Origin: Anaerotignum sp.
Lineage (GTDB): Bacteria; Bacillota; Clostridia; Lachnospirales; Anaerotignaceae
Length of the DNA stretch: 64,000 bases
NCBI GenBank assembly: GCA_020024455.1
Contig: JAHHTU010000001.1
Location: 1 to 64,000, forward strand
Direction of reading: 5' to 3'
This document shows, one piece after another, positions 9,258-17,593 of the stretch (position 1 is its first letter; each line of letters opens with the position of its first letter). Position numbers and translations under genes: made by a program. A model generated the notes under the pieces. That model made no database searches, was not told the DNA's origin, and saw nothing but the letters and a program-made list of their open reading frames with translations.

Positions 9258-9426
9258 AGAAGTCAAAAGGACGCCCCCTTTTACTTCCTGCCTAAAGTGA
9301 TTTCCCCGAATTGCTTTAGGCAACCCTTCCCAAAAATACTATCGAAAATAAATTGTTTATATACCCCTCTCCTTATCGATTTGGTACATACAAATCAAAA
9401 CAGAAAAAGCCCGAAAGGGCTTTTTT
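9258..9426 (+). ncRNA. candidate small RNA with three hairpins and C-rich loops
   Basis: The 430-nt gap between the stalk lipoprotein and the Crp/Fnr gene has no open frame, but looks like an independent short transcript. A TATACT -10 element is at 9247-9252 (its -35 is poor), and a strong terminator is at 9407-9426. Between them are a small hairpin (aaaagg 9265-9270 with cctttt 9277-9282), a perfect 9-bp hairpin (tgcctaaag 9289-9297 with ctttaggca 9314-9322), and a weaker closing pair (atcg 9341-9344 with cgat 9377-9380). C runs at 9274-9278, 9304-9307, 9324-9331 and 9364-9372 fall in loops or linkers. C-rich loops of this kind are how several Firmicute sRNAs (UCCC-motif type) contact G-rich ribosome sites. 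I do not recognise a named RNA family. The exact 5' end is uncertain. Confidence 0.5.
9407..9426 (+). terminator. intrinsic terminator of the candidate small RNA
   Basis: gccc-gaaa-gggc (9409-9420) with flanking A5 and T6 gives a compact hairpin with a stable GNRA-like tetraloop. No coding frame ends just before it, which supports a non-coding transcript. Confidence 0.85.
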
Positions 9427-9472
9427 GTATGTGCAAAATATGATATGATTAAAAAAATGGAGGGTGTTGGAT

Positions 9473-10147
9473 ATGCATTTTGAGAAAGAATTACAACAAT
9501 TATCTTTTTGGGAACATCTTTCTCCAATACAAAAAAAGATATTCCTACAAAATACAGCCAAAGTTTGTTATCAAAAAGGTGACCATGTGCATTATGGCGG
9601 CGAAGATTGTGCCGGTATGATGTTGTTGCAAAAGGGACAAGTGCGTGCCTATTTGTTGTCGGAAGATGGCAGGGAAATTACATTGTATCGTTTAGATGCA
9701 GGAGATGTATGTGTGCTGTCTGCGGCTTGTGTATTAGATGCGATTACATTTGACGTATTTGTAGATGCACAAACGGATACGGAATTGTTGATGCTTCCGA
9801 ATAAGGTGTTGCAGCATTTGATGCAGGAAAATAGTTTTGTGGAGGCATTTGCCTATCGTATGGCGGCAGAACGTTTCTCCGATGTGATGTGGGCGATGCA
9901 ACAGATTTTGTTCATGGGTATGGACCGCAGACTTGCCATATTTTTGACCGAAGAAGCAGCAAAAAAGAAATCGTTGGAAATCACTATGACGCAGGAACAA
10001 ATTGCAAAGTATATCGGTACGGCAAGAGAAGTGGTTTCCCGTATGGTCAAATATTTTGTCAAAGAAGATATGCTGGAAACATTCCGTGGCGGTATTCGCA
10101 TATTGGATATGGAAAAATTGAAAAAAATTGCAAGAAATACCCCTTAG
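9473..10147 (+). CDS. Crp/Fnr-family transcriptional regulator
   Basis: A 224-residue regulator with an N-terminal cyclic-nucleotide-binding-type beta barrel (about residues 20-130, including YQKGDHVHYGGEDCAGMMLLQKGQVRAYL) and a long dimer helix. A C-terminal winged helix-turn-helix follows, with recognition part MTQEQIAKYIGTAREVVSRMVKYF. The N-terminal Cys cluster of oxygen-sensing Fnr is absent, and the cAMP-contact residues of true Crp are not evident, so the effector is unknown. ATG 9473 is chosen because GGAGGG lies 8 nt upstream; GTG 9464 overlaps that site. The gene is monocistronic and convergent with the PHP gene. Family call firm, regulon unknown. Confidence 0.9.
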   Translation: MHFEKELQQLSFWEHLSPIQKKIFLQNTAKVCYQKGDHVHYGGEDCAGMMLLQKGQVRAYLLSEDGREITLYRLDAGDVCVLSAACVLDAITFDVFVDAQTDTELLMLPNKVLQHLMQENSFVEAFAYRMAAERFSDVMWAMQQILFMGMDRRLAIFLTEEAAKKKSLEITMTQEQIAKYIGTAREVVSRMVKYFVKEDMLETFRGGIRILDMEKLKKIARNTP

Positions 10148-10167
10148 GTTTGTGCTAAGGGGTTTTG
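10139..10167 (+). terminator. intrinsic terminator overlapping the end of the Crp/Fnr gene
   Basis: cccctta (10140-10146) pairs with taagggg (10156-10162), followed by TTTTG. The stem includes the stop codon of the Crp/Fnr gene and abuts the stop codon of the convergent PHP gene. Confidence 0.7.
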
Positions 10168-11015
10168 CATTTTTGTTTGAGATTTTCCCAAATGGCATAA
10201 GAAACAAATAAACTGCCTTTTCCTTTGCCAAGCTGTATATCCGGTTTGTTTGTACCATGAAAGTCACTGCCGCCGGAAGGGAGTAAGTCGAGTGATTTTG
10301 CAATATGTTGCATGGCTTTTGTCTGGTTTTTGGTGAATGTGGAATATCGACACTCCATGCCGTCCAATCCCAAGGCTTTCAGGTTTTTGCAGAGTGTGAG
10401 AATTTGGTCGGTGTCCAAATGATAGAGCGTAGGGTGTGCCAATATGGCAACGCCGCCGGCTTTGTGAATGGTTTCGATACAAATTTGGGGCGTCAGAAAG
10501 GTACGTTCCACATAAGCAGGGCAACCAACGGATAGATAACGCTGAAATACCGTCGCACGGTCTGCAACAAAGCCTTTTTTCAATAATACGTTTGCAAAAT
10601 GGGCTCTGGTGACGATTTCACCGCCTGCATTTTGTGTCACTTCCTCCAAAGAAACAGGAAAGCCGATGGCAGTTAGTTTTTCAGCCATTTTTTGATTGCG
10701 GATATGACGGCTTTGTTGTATTTCCTGCATTTTTTCGGTCAAAGCGATACTGGTTTCGTCAAATCCCAATCCGACAATATGAATTTCCGGTTGATGAAAT
10801 CCTGCATATTGTGCGGCAAATTCAATGCCGCTGATGGTTTCAAAATGATGTTTTTTGCCGGCATCATGAAAGGCACGCAGTCCGTCCACCGTATCATGGT
10901 CGGTCAGTGCCAAGGCAGACAATCCCTGTTGTTTTGCCAACAGCACAAGTCCTTCGGGAGAAAATGTCCCATCGGAACAATAAGAATGACAATGTAAATC
11001 AATACATTTTTCCAT
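10155..11015 (-). CDS. PHP-domain phosphoesterase, YciV/TrpH (RnaAM) type
   Basis: A 286-residue metal-dependent phosphoesterase. The N-terminus carries the PHP motif I DLHCHSYCSDGTFSPEGL, then LALTDHDTVDG (motif II), ISGIEFAA (motif III), and near the end GGSDFHGTNK (motif IV), all with their metal-binding His/Asp/Glu residues present. Members of this family hydrolyse 3',5'-nucleotide bisphosphates such as pAp, and trim short RNA 5' ends. Translation from ATG 11015 is supported by AAGGAAG 8 nt upstream. An extended -10 element (TGCTATACT) lies just upstream. Subfamily by length and motif order; exact substrate inferred. Confidence 0.9.
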   Translation of the reverse strand: MEKCIDLHCHSYCSDGTFSPEGLVLLAKQQGLSALALTDHDTVDGLRAFHDAGKKHHFETISGIEFAAQYAGFHQPEIHIVGLGFDETSIALTEKMQEIQQSRHIRNQKMAEKLTAIGFPVSLEEVTQNAGGEIVTRAHFANVLLKKGFVADRATVFQRYLSVGCPAYVERTFLTPQICIETIHKAGGVAILAHPTLYHLDTDQILTLCKNLKALGLDGMECRYSTFTKNQTKAMQHIAKSLDLLPSGGSDFHGTNKPDIQLGKGKGSLFVSYAIWENLKQKCKTP

Positions 11016-11038
11016 ACAATTCACTTCCTTTTGCAACA

Positions 11039-11047
11039 GTATAGCAT
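11039..11047 (-). promoter_or_regulatory. extended -10 promoter of the PHP gene
   Basis: Reading the minus strand, TGC directly precedes TATACT (complement of 11039-11047), an extended -10 element. No good -35 is seen. Confidence 0.5.
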
Positions 11048-11102
11048 AACCAAGACAAAAATCCCATAAAATAAAACAAAGTGTAAAAATGGAGGGTTTG
11101 TC

Positions 11103-11504
11103 TTGAAAGCAAGGAAATCAGAAAAAGGGACAGAACGAACGGGTGTTGCCTTGTGTATGTTAAGGGGTATGGTTATAGCGTATGCGGTGACGTGTATTAT
11201 TTTCATTGGTTGTGGCATGGTATTGACATTTACCAATGTGCCGGAGGGTGTCATTCCCTTGACAGCACTGTGTTGCACAGCATTGTCGGCAGGCATTGCA
11301 GGATTTGACTGGGGCAAATGCATGAAAGTACGGGGGTTTCTTTGGGGACTTGCAGCTGGGTTTGTATACGCAGTGTTGTTATATTTGATTACCTCGTTTG
11401 GTTCCGGTGATTTTTCGATACATATTGCATTTGTGCGTATGGTTGCAATGGCATTGGCAGGCGGTGCTGTGGGTGGTATATGGGGCAGAAATCAAAAAGC
11501 CTGA
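11103..11504 (+). CDS. TIGR04086-like four-helix membrane protein
   Basis: A 133-residue integral membrane protein with four predicted helices and small-residue-rich sequences (GGAVGGIWGRNQKA at the C-terminus). This is the outline of the TIGR04086/YrzE family. In many Clostridia this gene sits between yajC and secD, and it precedes secD here too, so a connection to the Sec accessory complex is possible though unproved. The start is TTG 11103, with GGAGGG 6 nt upstream; there is no better in-frame start. Confidence 0.75.
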   Translation: MKARKSEKGTERTGVALCMLRGMVIAYAVTCIIFIGCGMVLTFTNVPEGVIPLTALCCTALSAGIAGFDWGKCMKVRGFLWGLAAGFVYAVLLYLITSFGSGDFSIHIAFVRMVAMALAGGAVGGIWGRNQKA

Positions 11505-11513
11505 TATTTTTCT

Positions 11514-11541
11514 TTGCAATCGACCGGTTTTGTGCTATACT
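11514..11541 (+). promoter_or_regulatory. secDF promoter
   Basis: TTGCAA (11514-11519), a 16-nt spacer and TATACT (11536-11541), the latter extended by an upstream TGC. It lies about 110 nt before secD. Confidence 0.7.
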
Positions 11542-11650
11542 AACGAAATAAAGAAATAGAAAGCGGTTTTTCTTTGTTGCAAAAGGCAATAAAGGAAGCC
11601 GTATTTCTTTTGTCAAAAAGTGGCAAATAAAAGTGGTAAGGAGGAACACC

Positions 11651-12889
11651 ATGAGAGCAAAAGGCATATTGATGTTGCTTGTCATGTTGGTAATCACCGG
11701 TGGATTGAGCCTGATTTCTTATTATGGTATTGGTGAAAATCATACATTGGGCGTAGCAAACATCAAACAAGGTTTGGATTTGCGTGGCGGCGTATACATT
11801 GTATATGAAGCAGACAAACAAGACATAACAACAGAAGAAATGCAGGCGGCTGTATCACTGATACAAGGGCGTATGGATTGGAACGGTTGGACAGAAGCAG
11901 AAGTGGCACAAGAAGGAAACAACCGTATCCGTGTGGATATTCCCGGTGTGGAAAATGCAGAAGATGCAATCCGGAAAATCGGACAAACTGCACAGTTATC
12001 TTTTGTAGATGAAGCAGGTACTGTGGTTTTGACCGGTGATATGGTAAAAGATGCAACAAAACAGGTGGGTGCCATGCAAAAAGGCGATGTGGCAATGCCT
12101 TATGTTGCACTGGAATTTGATGAACAGGGCAAACAGAAATTTGCAGAAGCGACAAAAACAAATATCGGTAAACCCATTTATATCATGATGGACGAAGAAA
12201 TCATCAGTGCACCGATTGTGCAGGCAGAAATTACAGATGGCAGAGCCTCTATTTCCGGTAACTTTACAGGAGAAAGTGCCGAAGAATTGGCATCTTTGAT
12301 TCGTGCAGGTTCTTTGCCGTTTAATCTGAATGTCATTCAGATGAAAAATGTGGGAGCAAGATTGGGTGCAGATGCATTATCCACAGGGATTGTTGCCGGT
12401 GCTGTGGGTATGGGATTGGTCCTTATTTTTATGCTGGTGGTATACAAGCTGTTGGGCTTGGTGGCTGACTTGGCATTGTTGTTGTATGTTGGCTTGGAAT
12501 TGGTGATTATGAGTGCATTCGGATTGACATTGACATTGCCGGGGATTGCCGGTATTGTGCTTTCTGTGGGTATGGCAGTCGATGCCAATATCGTCATATT
12601 TGAACGTTTGAAAGAAGAATTGGTAGAAGGCAGAACATTGCGTTTGGCAGTCAAAAACGGCTTTTCCAGAGCTTTCCCTGCGATATTGGACGGAAATGTG
12701 ACAACATTGATTGCGGCAGGGGTACTGTTCTTTTTGGGTTCTGGTACGGTGAAAGGGTTTGCCACAACATTGATATTGGGGATTATACTTTCTATGTTTA
12801 CTGCGTTGGTGATTACCAGATGGATTGTCAATGCGATGATGTACAGTGGCTTACATAATCCAAAATATTATGGTATGCGTACAAAGTAA
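11651..12889 (+). CDS. secD: protein translocase subunit SecD
   Basis: SecD with SecF uses the proton motive force to assist late steps of SecYEG export. The 412-residue form is the shorter Firmicute type. One N-terminal membrane helix is followed by the extracytoplasmic P1 region (LDLRGGVYIVYEAD, the LRGG signature), the P1-head ending DGRASISGNFTGESAEELASLIRAGSLP, and a five-helix RND core with GIAGIVLSVGMAVDANIVIFERLKEEL, the conserved VGMAVDANV-type motif. ATG 11651 follows AAGGAGGA. secF starts 13 nt downstream. Confidence 0.96.
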   Translation: MRAKGILMLLVMLVITGGLSLISYYGIGENHTLGVANIKQGLDLRGGVYIVYEADKQDITTEEMQAAVSLIQGRMDWNGWTEAEVAQEGNNRIRVDIPGVENAEDAIRKIGQTAQLSFVDEAGTVVLTGDMVKDATKQVGAMQKGDVAMPYVALEFDEQGKQKFAEATKTNIGKPIYIMMDEEIISAPIVQAEITDGRASISGNFTGESAEELASLIRAGSLPFNLNVIQMKNVGARLGADALSTGIVAGAVGMGLVLIFMLVVYKLLGLVADLALLLYVGLELVIMSAFGLTLTLPGIAGIVLSVGMAVDANIVIFERLKEELVEGRTLRLAVKNGFSRAFPAILDGNVTTLIAAGVLFFLGSGTVKGFATTLILGIILSMFTALVITRWIVNAMMYSGLHNPKYYGMRTK

Positions 12890-12902
12890 GGAGGCGAAGA
12901 AA

Positions 12903-13784
12903 ATGAAGATTGTAGAAAATAGAATGAAGTTTTTTATCGTTTCTTTGGTTGTGATATGCATAGGGTTGGCAGCTATGGTATTTCATGTACAAAAAGGCGA
13001 AGGCCCATTTCAGTATGATGTGGAATTTACCGGTGGTACGGCATTTGATTTGGATTTGGGACAGGAATATGACCAAGCAGAATTGCGGGAAATCATCAAA
13101 AATGTGACAGGACAAGCAAGTCCGCAGGTACAGCAAATCATTGGTACAAACGAAGTGACTGTCAAAATGCAATCCATAGACAGCGATACAAGACAGGCAT
13201 TGATGACAGCAATCAAAGCACAATATCCCAAGGCGGAAATGGGTGAAATTTCCGATGTCAGCAAAACCGTCAGCAACGAAATGCAGGCGGCTGCCATCAA
13301 AGCAACATTGATTGCAGTAGTGGCAATGTTATTGTACATCTCTTTGCGTTTCCATGATTTTCGTGCAGGTGCAAGCGCGATTATCGCATTGTTGCATGAT
13401 GTATTGATTGTTTTGGCAGCATATGCAATATTCCGTATTCCGGTAAACAATACATTTATTGTGGTGTTGTTGACCATATTGGGATATTCCATCAATGCAA
13501 CCATCGTGATTTTTGACCGTATGCGTGAAAACAAAGATGTATTTTCCAGAAAACAAACAGTCGAAAAAATCAACAAGAGTATCAGCCAAACATTGGCTCG
13601 TTCCATCAATACCTCTTTGACAACGTTCTTAACCGTTGGTGCTATCTATGTGTTGGGTGTGCCTGCGATTAAAGAATTTGCATTGCCTATGATGGTCGGT
13701 ATTTTGGCAGGGGCTTATTCTTCTGTTTGCATTTCCGGACCGATTTGGTATGTGTTGTTGCCAAAGAACGAAAAACAAGCATAA
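12903..13784 (+). CDS. secF: protein translocase subunit SecF
   Basis: Partner of SecD. The 293-residue protein has the first membrane helix, then VEFTGGTAFDLDLG (the FTGG signature of SecF) and the five-helix core with LTILGYSINATIVIFDRMREN, the SecF version of the proton-path motif. ATG 12903 follows AAGGAGGCG. A terminator lies directly after it, so the unit is secD-secF, possibly with the TIGR04086 gene upstream. Confidence 0.96.
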   Translation: MKIVENRMKFFIVSLVVICIGLAAMVFHVQKGEGPFQYDVEFTGGTAFDLDLGQEYDQAELREIIKNVTGQASPQVQQIIGTNEVTVKMQSIDSDTRQALMTAIKAQYPKAEMGEISDVSKTVSNEMQAAAIKATLIAVVAMLLYISLRFHDFRAGASAIIALLHDVLIVLAAYAIFRIPVNNTFIVVLLTILGYSINATIVIFDRMRENKDVFSRKQTVEKINKSISQTLARSINTSLTTFLTVGAIYVLGVPAIKEFALPMMVGILAGAYSSVCISGPIWYVLLPKNEKQA

Positions 13785-13795
13785 ACAAGACAGAA

Positions 13796-13824
13796 AGACT
13801 GTGTGAGATACACAGTCTTTTTTT
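13796..13824 (+). terminator. intrinsic terminator of secDF
   Basis: gactgtgt (13797-13804) pairs with acacagtc (13810-13817), followed by seven T. Confidence 0.9.
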
Positions 13825-13888
13825 ATGTGACATGGTTACAGAACAAACAGAAATTTTGTTGTATACTCAGTAAAAAGGAGGAGAAGAT

Positions 13889-14083
13889 ATGGCAAAAAGA
13901 AAAGCAGAGGTATTACAAACAGAATGTGTGGCTTGCGGGACTTGTGTAAAAGTTTGTCCTGTGGGAGCAATTACCATAAAAAAAGGACTGTTTGCTGATG
14001 TGGCAGTCAAATGTGTGGGGTGTGGCAAATGTGCAAAAGTTTGTCCGGCATCTGTCATTGCAATTAAGGAGGTTTTGGCGTGA
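13889..14083 (+). CDS. 2[4Fe-4S] ferredoxin-like protein
   Basis: A 64-residue protein with two complete CxxCxxCxxxCP motifs (CVACGTCVKVCP and CVGCGKCAKVCP), so it should hold two [4Fe-4S] clusters and shuttle electrons at low potential. A strong AAGGAGGAG site precedes ATG 13889. Its stop overlaps the GTG start of the membrane Fe-S gene that follows (GTGA overlap), so the two proteins are translationally coupled and probably form one redox module. Confidence 0.93.
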   Translation: MAKRKAEVLQTECVACGTCVKVCPVGAITIKKGLFADVAVKCVGCGKCAKVCPASVIAIKEVLA

Positions 14084-14667
14084 AAACGAAAAAATGGTAT
14101 GACTATTTGTGGCTGGTATCGGCAACATATTTGATATTGGGATTTTTTAATATATTGTTTGCTTGGATTGGTTTGCTTTGCTTTTTTATTCCGCTGTTGA
14201 TTGCGATATTTGGCGGGGATAAATTGTATTGCAACCGTTTTTGTGGCAGGGGACAGTTGTTTGATTTGTTGGGCAATAAACTGCATTTATCCAGAAAAAA
14301 AGATATCCCCAAATTCTTGCGTAAAAAATGGTTTCGATATGCATTTTTGGCATTTTTCCTGTTTATGTTTGTGAATATGCTGTTTTTGACTTGGCAGGTG
14401 GCAACAGGCAGTCAAACATTGAAAGAAGTTGTGACGTTATTATGGACATGGAAACTGCCATGGCAATGGGCAAATATACAGGCGAATGTTTCTCCTTGGG
14501 TGGTGCAGTTTGCATATGGATTTTACAGCGTGATGTTGACATCAACGGTATTAGGCTTGGTAACAATGGCATTGTATAAACCTCGCTCTTGGTGTGTGTA
14601 TTGCCCGATGGGTACGATGACACAATGTATTTGCAGTGTGAAACATCATAAAGATGCGTCAGAATAA
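14080..14667 (+). CDS. polytopic membrane protein with Fe-S-type cysteine motifs (NapH/NosR-like)
   Basis: A 195-residue protein with about four membrane helices. Two cysteine groups face the same side: CNRFCGRGQLFDLLG near residue 50 and CVYCPMGTMTQCIC near the C-terminus. This pattern resembles the membrane Fe-S proteins NapH and the C-terminal part of NosR, which pass electrons across or along the membrane. Start is GTG 14080 with AAGGAGG 6 nt upstream, overlapping the ferredoxin stop. With the ferredoxin it could form a minimal electron-transfer pair; the electron acceptor is not encoded nearby. Confidence 0.75.
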   Translation: MKTKKWYDYLWLVSATYLILGFFNILFAWIGLLCFFIPLLIAIFGGDKLYCNRFCGRGQLFDLLGNKLHLSRKKDIPKFLRKKWFRYAFLAFFLFMFVNMLFLTWQVATGSQTLKEVVTLLWTWKLPWQWANIQANVSPWVVQFAYGFYSVMLTSTVLGLVTMALYKPRSWCVYCPMGTMTQCICSVKHHKDASE

Positions 14668-14682
14668 AAAATATAGCGAAGG

Positions 14683-14708
14683 GACTGTGTTTTGGCACAG
14701 TCTTTTTT
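14683..14708 (+). terminator. intrinsic terminator of the Fe-S pair
   Basis: gactgtg (14683-14689) pairs with cacagtc (14696-14702), followed by six T. Confidence 0.9.
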
Positions 14709-14756
14709 GTTGTGATATACTCGAAAATATGTTTGATACGGAGGGGGATTTGTTTG

Positions 14757-15614
14757 ATGATGGCACAGAACAGAAAGCAATGGCATCTGTTTTTTCAAAA
14801 TATGGATAGGAAATTGCAACCGTTTCAATATTTGACAAGCGGAGATTTGAAAACGGTTGCATTGGTGCTGATGTTGGTGGAGCATTTTTTCAAAATATTT
14901 ACCGCTCCCATTGTGGCATATTTTGATGTCATTGCAGTACAGGATTTTGCGGTTACTACACTATACCATCTGACTGCCATTGCATTTGCGTTGTTTGCGT
15001 TTTTGCTGACAGAAGGGTTTGTACATACCCATGACCGTAAGAAATATCGTCGTGATATGTTGCTGTTTGCCTTGCTTTCCGAAATACCGTTGGATTTGGT
15101 ATTTATCGGCAGTGGGTGGAATATACAGATGGATATTCCGCTTTTGGGTATCATGCAAGGTGGTGCAACCATAGGGGGATTTGTATATCTGGGGTATCAA
15201 AATATTTTTTTCACACTGTTTTTGGGATTATGGACAATGGAACTGTTGGAAAAAGTCCAACAAAAGCAAAGTGGTTGGAAACGATGGCTGTTTTATGCAG
15301 TCGTGGTAGGTGTGATTGGATTTTTGGCATCACTGGCTCGCTTTGATTATGGATTTGAAGGGATATTGCTGATTGCTTTGCTGTATGTATGGCGTGGCAA
15401 CCGTTTGTATCAATGTATGGTAGTGCCATTGTTGATGATTGCATTGCAAGGAGAGCAGCCCAATGTTTATACATTGCTATATGTTGTGTTATTGTTGTTC
15501 TATAACGGAAAGCGTTATCATGGGCAGAAAAAACATTCCCGTCCCAATTTGAAATATGTTGCTTATGCAATTTATCCTGTGCATTTATTGATATTTGCCA
15601 TATTGCGGTTTTAG
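14757..15614 (+). CDS. TraX-family membrane protein
   Basis: A 285-residue integral membrane protein with about eight helices. The sequence begins its membrane part at LTSGDLKTVALVLMLVEHF, the usual opening of TraX-family proteins, and includes RRDMLLFALLSEIPLDLVF, also characteristic. TraX was named for N-acetylation of F pilin, but chromosomal Firmicute members occur without conjugation genes, as here, and their substrates are unknown. ATG 14757 is 9 nt after GGAGGGGG. Monocistronic. Family call fairly secure, function open. Confidence 0.8.
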   Translation: MMAQNRKQWHLFFQNMDRKLQPFQYLTSGDLKTVALVLMLVEHFFKIFTAPIVAYFDVIAVQDFAVTTLYHLTAIAFALFAFLLTEGFVHTHDRKKYRRDMLLFALLSEIPLDLVFIGSGWNIQMDIPLLGIMQGGATIGGFVYLGYQNIFFTLFLGLWTMELLEKVQQKQSGWKRWLFYAVVVGVIGFLASLARFDYGFEGILLIALLYVWRGNRLYQCMVVPLLMIALQGEQPNVYTLLYVVLLLFYNGKRYHGQKKHSRPNLKYVAYAIYPVHLLIFAILRF

Positions 15615-15634
15615 GTAAATGGAATTGTGGGATA

Positions 15635-15670
15635 AAAAAGAGGAATGGTCATATAGACCATTCCTTTTTT
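15635..15670. terminator. bidirectional intrinsic terminator
   Basis: ggaatggtc (15642-15650) pairs with gaccattcc (15656-15664), with A runs before and T runs after, serving both the TraX-like gene and the convergent LTA-synthase-like gene. Confidence 0.9.
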
Positions 15671-15672
15671 GA

Positions 15673-17553
15673 TTAAAAATCAAATCCTTGTAAAGCATCT
15701 AAATATTTTTTGCCAATCAATTCATCATATGTCAAGTATTGATGCAATTTCAGTATCCGTTTCCGCTCCTCTACGGAACAATCCGCAGAAAACAGATTGT
15801 AGTAACGGCTCATCACAGGGCATTTTTGATACACGTCCAACAAGAAATTGGTTTGCAAGATTGCAGGTGCTTGGATATAATCGCAAAGCAATGCAGGCAG
15901 CAAAAACGGAGAAACACGTTGTTCATCGGCAAGATATGCTTTGCCGGTATCATAGTTGGCAAACATCAAATAAGGGGTGGAAAACATCAAATATTTTTCT
16001 TCTTCACTCCATTCGGCGGCAACATCTTTTGTGATACTGCCTGTGGAAATATAAGGTGTGAAATTATCCCCCAATGTTGGCAAATGGTCGCCATACCATA
16101 ATAATATAGTAGGTTTTTCCCGTTGCATGATATAATCATACAATTTGCCCAAAGCGGCATCTGCATCATGTGTGCCTTTGCAATAATTTTGCAGTGTTTT
16201 GATTTCTTGGTTGGAAAGACTATCTCCGCTGACCGTGATATTCCATTCGGAAGCATCATATTTATCACCATACATACTGTGGTTTTCCATGCTGATGGCA
16301 GACAGAAAAACGCCTGTTTCATGTGGTTGTTCCAACTGATATATGATTTCATTGGCAAGCGTATCATCTGTGATGTAAGGCCCACTGTTCCAATGCAATT
16401 CGGTATGCAGTTCATTTTCGCCGTAAAAATCATCAAAACCCATCAAAGGATATGCTTTGTTGCGTTCATAAAATGTTTCCTGATATGTGTGCAGTCCATA
16501 TGCATCATAGCCCAAGCTTTTGAACAGCTGTGGGTAAGAAAATGTTTTGCGTTTGAGATATTGCTGGTAAGGCATATTGCCTTTTGGCAATGCACTGGTG
16601 GACATACCTGTCAAAATTTCAAACTCCGGTCTGACCGTACCACCGCCAAATGTAGGAGAAACCATTTCACCGCTTGGGTGCTCGGCGGCAATGCGGCGAT
16701 AATTTGGCATCGGGTCGGCAGAAAAAGAAACATCTTTCAACTTGGTGACGTCCCAAAAAGCCTCGGACAATATGACAATGATATCCGGATTTTGAAATTC
16801 TGCCGAAACAGCAGTATCTTGCGGCACATATTGTGCAAACATGGTTTCTATGGTTTCTTTGCTATAATCATCTGGGCGTAACACGTCCACAGAGCCAAAA
16901 TTTAGTACAAATCCGGTTAAAAAGCCATAAGTTTGGTAAATGGCTGTTTGGTCGAGTGTCTTTTGCAAATCAATGCCAAAGAGAGTGTCATACTGTTTGC
17001 GAACCGATGGCACGGTCACAAAGGCAACCAATAATACCAAAATGACAGGAATACCAAAGAAACGCTTTTTTCCGAAAGAAAGGCGTAAGCCTGTCAGATA
17101 CAAAAACAAAATGTACACGATGGTACATACCATACAAACGATATATTGCCAAGGGAATGTAATACCAGCCAAAAATTCTGTGAAACTGCCTGCATTTTGT
17201 GCCAGAAGCAAGTCCCAAGGATAAAAATGTTCTTTGATAATCAGAAATTTGAAATAGTCAATCAAAGAAAATAATATACATAAAAACCCTGTGATGGTGG
17301 CACTGCCCCAAACATTCCGACAGATACACAGACATAGGGCATATATGGCATAGAGTATCAGCAAGCCAAACACAAATGCACCCATTTGTGTGGCAAGCAA
17401 TGTTTTGAGTGAGGCAACAGATGCAAATGCCATATAGTTACATATGACAGCCAGCCAAAGCGGAAACAAAATTGCCGCAATCCATGCAATCCATTTTGCT
17501 TGGGATTGCAAAAACAAACGGATTTGTGTTTTGGATTTTGTCCAAATGTTCAT
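15673..17553 (-). CDS. LTA synthase-family sulfatase-fold membrane enzyme
   Basis: A 626-residue enzyme with five N-terminal membrane helices (to about residue 200) and a large extracytoplasmic sulfatase/phosphatase-superfamily domain. Visible motifs are NPDIIVILSEAFWDVTKL (metal Glu), SPTFGGGTVRPEFEILTG (catalytic Thr region), SMENHSMY and LLWYGDHLP (metal Asp-His). In lipoteichoic acid synthase (LtaS) this domain transfers glycerol-phosphate from phosphatidylglycerol; related members modify other envelope polymers. The start ATG 17553 follows AAAAGG at 8 nt. It has its own promoter and a short leader whose first bases match the loop of the candidate small RNA at 9.3 kb. Superfamily call firm, polymer product uncertain. 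Confidence 0.9.
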   Translation of the reverse strand: MNIWTKSKTQIRLFLQSQAKWIAWIAAILFPLWLAVICNYMAFASVASLKTLLATQMGAFVFGLLILYAIYALCLCICRNVWGSATITGFLCILFSLIDYFKFLIIKEHFYPWDLLLAQNAGSFTEFLAGITFPWQYIVCMVCTIVYILFLYLTGLRLSFGKKRFFGIPVILVLLVAFVTVPSVRKQYDTLFGIDLQKTLDQTAIYQTYGFLTGFVLNFGSVDVLRPDDYSKETIETMFAQYVPQDTAVSAEFQNPDIIVILSEAFWDVTKLKDVSFSADPMPNYRRIAAEHPSGEMVSPTFGGGTVRPEFEILTGMSTSALPKGNMPYQQYLKRKTFSYPQLFKSLGYDAYGLHTYQETFYERNKAYPLMGFDDFYGENELHTELHWNSGPYITDDTLANEIIYQLEQPHETGVFLSAISMENHSMYGDKYDASEWNITVSGDSLSNQEIKTLQNYCKGTHDADAALGKLYDYIMQREKPTILLWYGDHLPTLGDNFTPYISTGSITKDVAAEWSEEEKYLMFSTPYLMFANYDTGKAYLADEQRVSPFLLPALLCDYIQAPAILQTNFLLDVYQKCPVMSRYYNLFSADCSVEERKRILKLHQYLTYDELIGKKYLDALQGFDF

Positions 17554-17593
17554 ACATATCACCTTTTTCTAAATAGACTTTCCCCGAATTTTG

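Noticed and set aside
9258..9426. 6S RNA as the identity of the non-coding candidate
   Set aside because: 6S RNA needs one long rod closed by pairing of the 5' and 3' ends with a central bubble; here the ends do not pair and there are three short hairpins.
14757..15614. TraX-like gene as evidence of a conjugative element
   Set aside because: No other transfer genes are present and chromosomal TraX-family genes are common in Firmicutes.
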